Source: Colimorpha sp045642445 (GTDB lineage: Bacteria > Bacteroidota > Bacteroidia > Bacteroidales > P3). Taken from it: a stretch of 7,960 nt of DNA. The stretch lies in assembly GCA_045642445.1 (NCBI GenBank), contig JAZUIX010000103.1, positions 1-7,960 of the forward strand. The letters are read 5' to 3'. Under the pieces are notes generated by a model. The model made no database searches. It saw only the letters and a list, made by a program, of their open reading frames with translations, and was not told where the DNA came from. Position numbers and translations under genes: made by a program. Below, piece after piece: positions 6,032 to 7,960 of this stretch (its first letter is position 1; the number at the start of each line of letters is the position of its first letter).

Positions 6032-7093
6032 TTATTGTTTTTTGCGGATTAATATTCGAAAATAGGGACAAATACCACCAATGGATAAGTCTTTCTCATC
6101 ATTTCCTTTTCGGAACTTTACTAATTCAAATTGCTCAGGACAATATTTGTCAAGCCAAGAGATAGGAACACCCATAGCACCTTCATAATCTGATGGAATA
6201 GAGTCACTATATGGGACATCTATTGCATCATAATTGTCATAATGTTGATAACCTATACCCTTAATTTCTCGGTGCTTACTGTACTTGATATTGTCGGATT
6301 CGGTCATCAGTGTCATAGGTTGATGTCGTCTTCCATGGTCGAGATTGGAAAACCAACAAGAATTTCCAAGTCGGGTATAATTTCCTTTATATCCTAATCG
6401 TTCTGCTTTTTCTTTATCTTTAGGTGCTATTTCTGCACCTTGAGGCACGCCAAATACCATATCATTTCCATTCCCTGTAGCTCCTAACCACAATCTATTT
6501 CCCTTGATGAGGGGAAATACCTCTTTATATGTGATGGCATTCATATTCCCTATGATCAGAAACTTTTTCTCTGCTTCCATAATCCAAGCCAAGAACTCGC
6601 GGAACAAAGAGAACGGAGGATTGGTGATAATAATGTCAGCTTCGTCTCGCAAAGCCTTCACCTCCTTACTGCGAAAGTCGCCATCACCCTCCAAATATTC
6701 CCATTCTAAATCGTCAATGTCTATTTTGCCATTTTGGTTGGTGTCGCGAGTCAAGGTGAAAATTTTGCCACGAATCTTGCTCTTGTCTATGTCGTAGTTG
6801 GGATTCTCTGTTTCAAAAAGAGTGGGTTGCCAATCGGTGTTGATGTTTTTGCTCTCAATGGCAAAACTGGTGCTGATAAGCTTCTTCAACCCGAAATTTT
6901 CAAAGTTTTGAGCAAAGAACTTGGTGAAATTGCTCCATTCTGGGTCATCACAAGGCAGAAGAATGGTCTTGCCCCGAAACACCTTAGGATTGTATTCAAT
7001 ATAAGCGTTGACCTCTTTTTGAATGTCAGGGTACTGAGTGTAGAACTCATCGTTCTTGGCTGCTTTGGCAGCCTGTAGATTTTTGTTTGGCAT
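6032..7093 (-). CDS. EcoRI-family adenine-specific DNA methyltransferase
   Basis: A 353-residue protein resembling the EcoRI methylase family (N6-adenine transfer from S-adenosylmethionine). The catalytic motif IV is NPPF at 158-161, in a hydrophobic strand context (ADIIITNPPFSLFREF). The candidate cofactor-site region is ILLPCDDPEW at 44-53, and KNDEFYTQY near 13-21 is typical of the family's N-terminus. Unusually, residues 117-128 form an EF-hand/dockerin-like loop (DTNQNGKIDIDD) with acidic or Asn residues at positions 1, 3, 5, 9 and 12. The gene comes first in a two-gene unit with the DUF262-HNH nuclease and would protect host DNA. The recognition sequence cannot be predicted. Codons are more A/T-rich than in the perR operon, consistent with transfer. 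Confidence 0.88.
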   Translation of the reverse strand: MPNKNLQAAKAAKNDEFYTQYPDIQKEVNAYIEYNPKVFRGKTILLPCDDPEWSNFTKFFAQNFENFGLKKLISTSFAIESKNINTDWQPTLFETENPNYDIDKSKIRGKIFTLTRDTNQNGKIDIDDLEWEYLEGDGDFRSKEVKALRDEADIIITNPPFSLFREFLAWIMEAEKKFLIIGNMNAITYKEVFPLIKGNRLWLGATGNGNDMVFGVPQGAEIAPKDKEKAERLGYKGNYTRLGNSCWFSNLDHGRRHQPMTLMTESDNIKYSKHREIKGIGYQHYDNYDAIDVPYSDSIPSDYEGAMGVPISWLDKYCPEQFELVKFRKGNDEKDLSIGGICPYFRILIRKKQ

Positions 7094-7096
7094 AGG

Positions 7097-7127
7097 GTGA
7101 TGGCTTATTCTTGCTAAAAGCTATCAC
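7097..7127 (-). promoter_or_regulatory. Hairpin next to the methyltransferase start codon
   Basis: On the minus strand GTGATAGC (7127-7120) can pair with GCCATCAC (7104-7097), 8 positions with one A-C mismatch and a 15-base loop. The stem ends 3 bases before the ATG at 7093, so it could limit ribosome access. Pairing is by eye only. Confidence 0.35.
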
Positions 7128-7143
7128 TCTTCTGCTCGGGCAA

Positions 7144-7180
7144 TAAAAAAGGTGTGAACCTCTCTATCGCGTTCACGAGG
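7144..7180 (-). terminator. Terminator-like hairpin and T-run in the methyltransferase leader
   Basis: On the minus strand GTGAAC (7176-7171) pairs perfectly with GTTCAC (7159-7154) around an 11-base loop. ACC and a run of six T (7150-7145) follow. The 6-bp stem is modest and the three bases before the T-run weaken it. It lies about 50 bases before the methyltransferase start and downstream of a strong promoter, so it could end a small RNA or act as an attenuator. Confidence 0.5.
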
Positions 7181-7424
7181 AGCCTGAGAAGAACCCCGCC
7201 TACACCCTTAGATAAGCTCACACCAGAGGTGTGAACATTACTTTATAGAGTGTGGTGGGTCAGTCTTCCAGACTTACCGTGAACTTAGCGCATGGCTATC
7301 CGATTTTCAAAGAATCAGTTTCTCAGGCTTTTCTTTTGAACGCGAATAATAGCTAATGCTTATGTTATGTGTCTAATTAATTGTTGTTTGTGTCTATAAT
7401 ACTACGTTTTGATTGTTGTTTATC
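7145..7424 (-). ncRNA. Candidate structured small RNA or attenuating leader upstream of the methyltransferase
   Basis: No known family is recognised (not RNase P, tmRNA or SRP RNA by their conserved cores). Read on the minus strand, a predicted start near 7424 is followed by an A-rich single-stranded stretch and then nested helices. CGCGTTCA (7344-7337) pairs with TGAACGCG (7175-7168), 8 bp. GCCTGAGAA (7328-7320) pairs with TTCTCAGGC (7190-7182), 9 bp. Inside are hairpins at 7300-7318, 7258-7278 (GGA loop) and 7216-7236 (9 bp, TCT loop), the last enclosed by a 6-bp helix of 7248-7253 with 7202-7207. A terminator-like element follows. The number of independent perfect helices argues for a folded RNA. 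It may be a free small RNA or a riboswitch-like leader of the downstream gene pair. Confidence 0.55.
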
Positions 7425-7430
7425 TGTTTG

Positions 7431-7462
7431 CAAAAATAGTCATTTTTTTTCATTCAGCCAAA
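7431..7462 (-). promoter_or_regulatory. Bacteroidota promoter driving the leader RNA and methyltransferase-nuclease unit
   Basis: On the minus strand TTTG (7462-7459) is followed, after 20 bases, by TATTTTTG (7438-7431). This is a close fit to the Bacteroides -33/-7 consensus TTTG-N19-21-TAnnTTTG and is the best promoter in the window. The predicted start near 7424 gives a leader of about 330 bases before the methyltransferase ATG, long for this phylum. Confidence 0.75.
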
Positions 7463-7662
7463 GAAAGAGCAAAATTCTTGATACATTTTTCGCAACCATG
7501 CCATACTATCTATTTGTATTTATCGTTATACAATATAAAAACCATTAGTTTTTATTGATTTCCACCCAGAACTTGTCAAAAAAACATTGCCATGCTTTGT
7601 GCAAGCAAGCTTCCTCTGTGCCCGCTCCTCAGAAACAGTCTCCCCTTTGGCTGCTGCAATCT
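7463..7662. other. Gene-free spacer
   Basis: Nothing convincing is seen here. The left part is A/T-rich and the right part more mixed. There is a tiny inverted repeat (TGCTT, 5-base loop, AAGCA) around 7593-7607. No frame shows a protein-like composition, and no promoter with both elements is visible on the plus strand. Confidence 0.4.
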
Positions 7663-7838
7663 CATTCGTTTCATTCGTTTCATTCGTTTCGCATGCTGTA
7701 TTCACCTCAGAACCATTTTGTTACAAGCATTTTTTACACGTTTCGCACTATTCGTTTTGTAGTCGCTTTTTTAGCTATAGATAATTATATACCAATGCGT
7801 TACATGGTACGAAACGAATGAAACGAATGAAACGAATG
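7663..7838. repeat. 29-bp perfect inverted repeat, each arm three 9-bp direct repeats, 118 bp apart
   Basis: The left arm (7663-7691) is three tandem copies of CATTCGTTT followed by CG. The right arm (7810-7838) is its exact reverse complement, so three copies of AAACGAATG. The 118 bp between are A/T-rich and contain a looser related copy (ATTCGTTTT near 7750-7758). There is no transposase and no visible target-site duplication. It could be a miniature inverted-repeat element, a protein-binding array (iteron-like), or the stem of a long RNA hairpin. Confidence 0.85.
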
Positions 7839-7926
7839 GAATAAACCAGCTTTCACTATGCCGAGGCGAGAAAATGACTGTTGTGAAGCAACAGCAACAC
7901 ATTGTTTGTTATGGGATTGTTCGCTC
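7839..7926. other. Gene-free segment between the two repeat arrays
   Basis: No open frame, RNA gene or promoter could be supported. It separates the inverted repeat from the tandem repeats at the window edge and may be the leader of whatever lies to the right. Confidence 0.3.
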
Positions 7927-7960
7927 TCTTATCGGGGTCTTATCGGGGTCTGAACGGGGT
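7927..7960. repeat. 11-bp tandem repeats running off the right edge
   Basis: Two identical units TCTTATCGGGG (7927-7937 and 7938-7948) are followed by a variant TCTGAACGGGG (7949-7959) and the first base of a possible fourth copy. The 11-bp period is close to one helical turn, so bound proteins would line up on one face. The array is cut by the window edge, and its full size and role are unknown. Confidence 0.75.

Noticed and set aside
7145..7344. RNase P RNA, tmRNA, SRP RNA or group II intron fragment
   Set aside because: The conserved cores I know for these RNAs are not seen. A 6S-like RNA was considered because of the long closed stem but could not be supported by eye.
7555..7821. An 88-codon plus-strand open frame in the right spacer
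   Set aside because: It runs through the 9-bp repeat (giving a Ser-His-Phe repetition), has no promoter or protein-like features, and ends at the right repeat arm.
7663..7838. CRISPR array
   Set aside because: Repeats are 9 bp, directly adjacent with no unique spacers, and arranged as an inverted pair; no cas gene is present.

Overview
The window looks chromosomal and comes from a member of the Bacteroidota, most likely an anaerobic Bacteroidales species of the Prevotella/Bacteroides type. Three things point there. The promoters carry the TAnnTTTG -7 element of that phylum (TATCTTTG before perR; TATTTTTG on the minus strand before lpxK and before the methyltransferase). The genes lack strong Shine-Dalgarno sites and have A-rich leaders. 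The gene content is a lipid A kinase followed by an anaerobe's peroxide/oxygen defence set. The genus cannot be fixed from sequence alone.

Left part, 1-1251: lpxK (lipid A 4'-kinase) lies on the minus strand, and its downstream neighbour is cut off by the window edge. Region 1252-1441 is a divergent control region. It holds the lpxK promoter with a hairpin, and the perR promoter followed by a perfect 15-bp PerR-box palindrome.

Middle, 1442-4795: a tight five-gene plus-strand operon, perR, fprA (flavodiiron O2/NO reductase), a flavin reductase-rubredoxin fusion that fits as the electron donor of FprA, ferritin, and a 'reverse' rubrerythrin (peroxidase). Together these sense peroxide, reduce O2/NO and H2O2 to harmless products, and store the iron that would otherwise drive Fenton chemistry. 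A bidirectional terminator at 4814-4845 closes the operon and also faces the converging minus-strand locus.

Right part, 4853-7960: an accessory, visibly more A/T-rich region. It encodes a bicistronic restriction-modification-like locus read leftwards: an EcoRI-family adenine methyltransferase, then a DUF262-HNH nuclease. A canonical Bacteroides-type promoter near 7431-7462 precedes this pair by about 330 bases. The intervening leader folds on paper into a multi-branched RNA that ends in a terminator-like hairpin plus T-run just before the methyltransferase. This could be a free small RNA or a cis-acting attenuator, and it is the strongest candidate in the window for something undescribed. Beyond it is a gene-free stretch with a 29-bp perfect inverted repeat made of three 9-bp units per arm (118 bp between the arms), and 11-bp tandem repeats run off the right edge.
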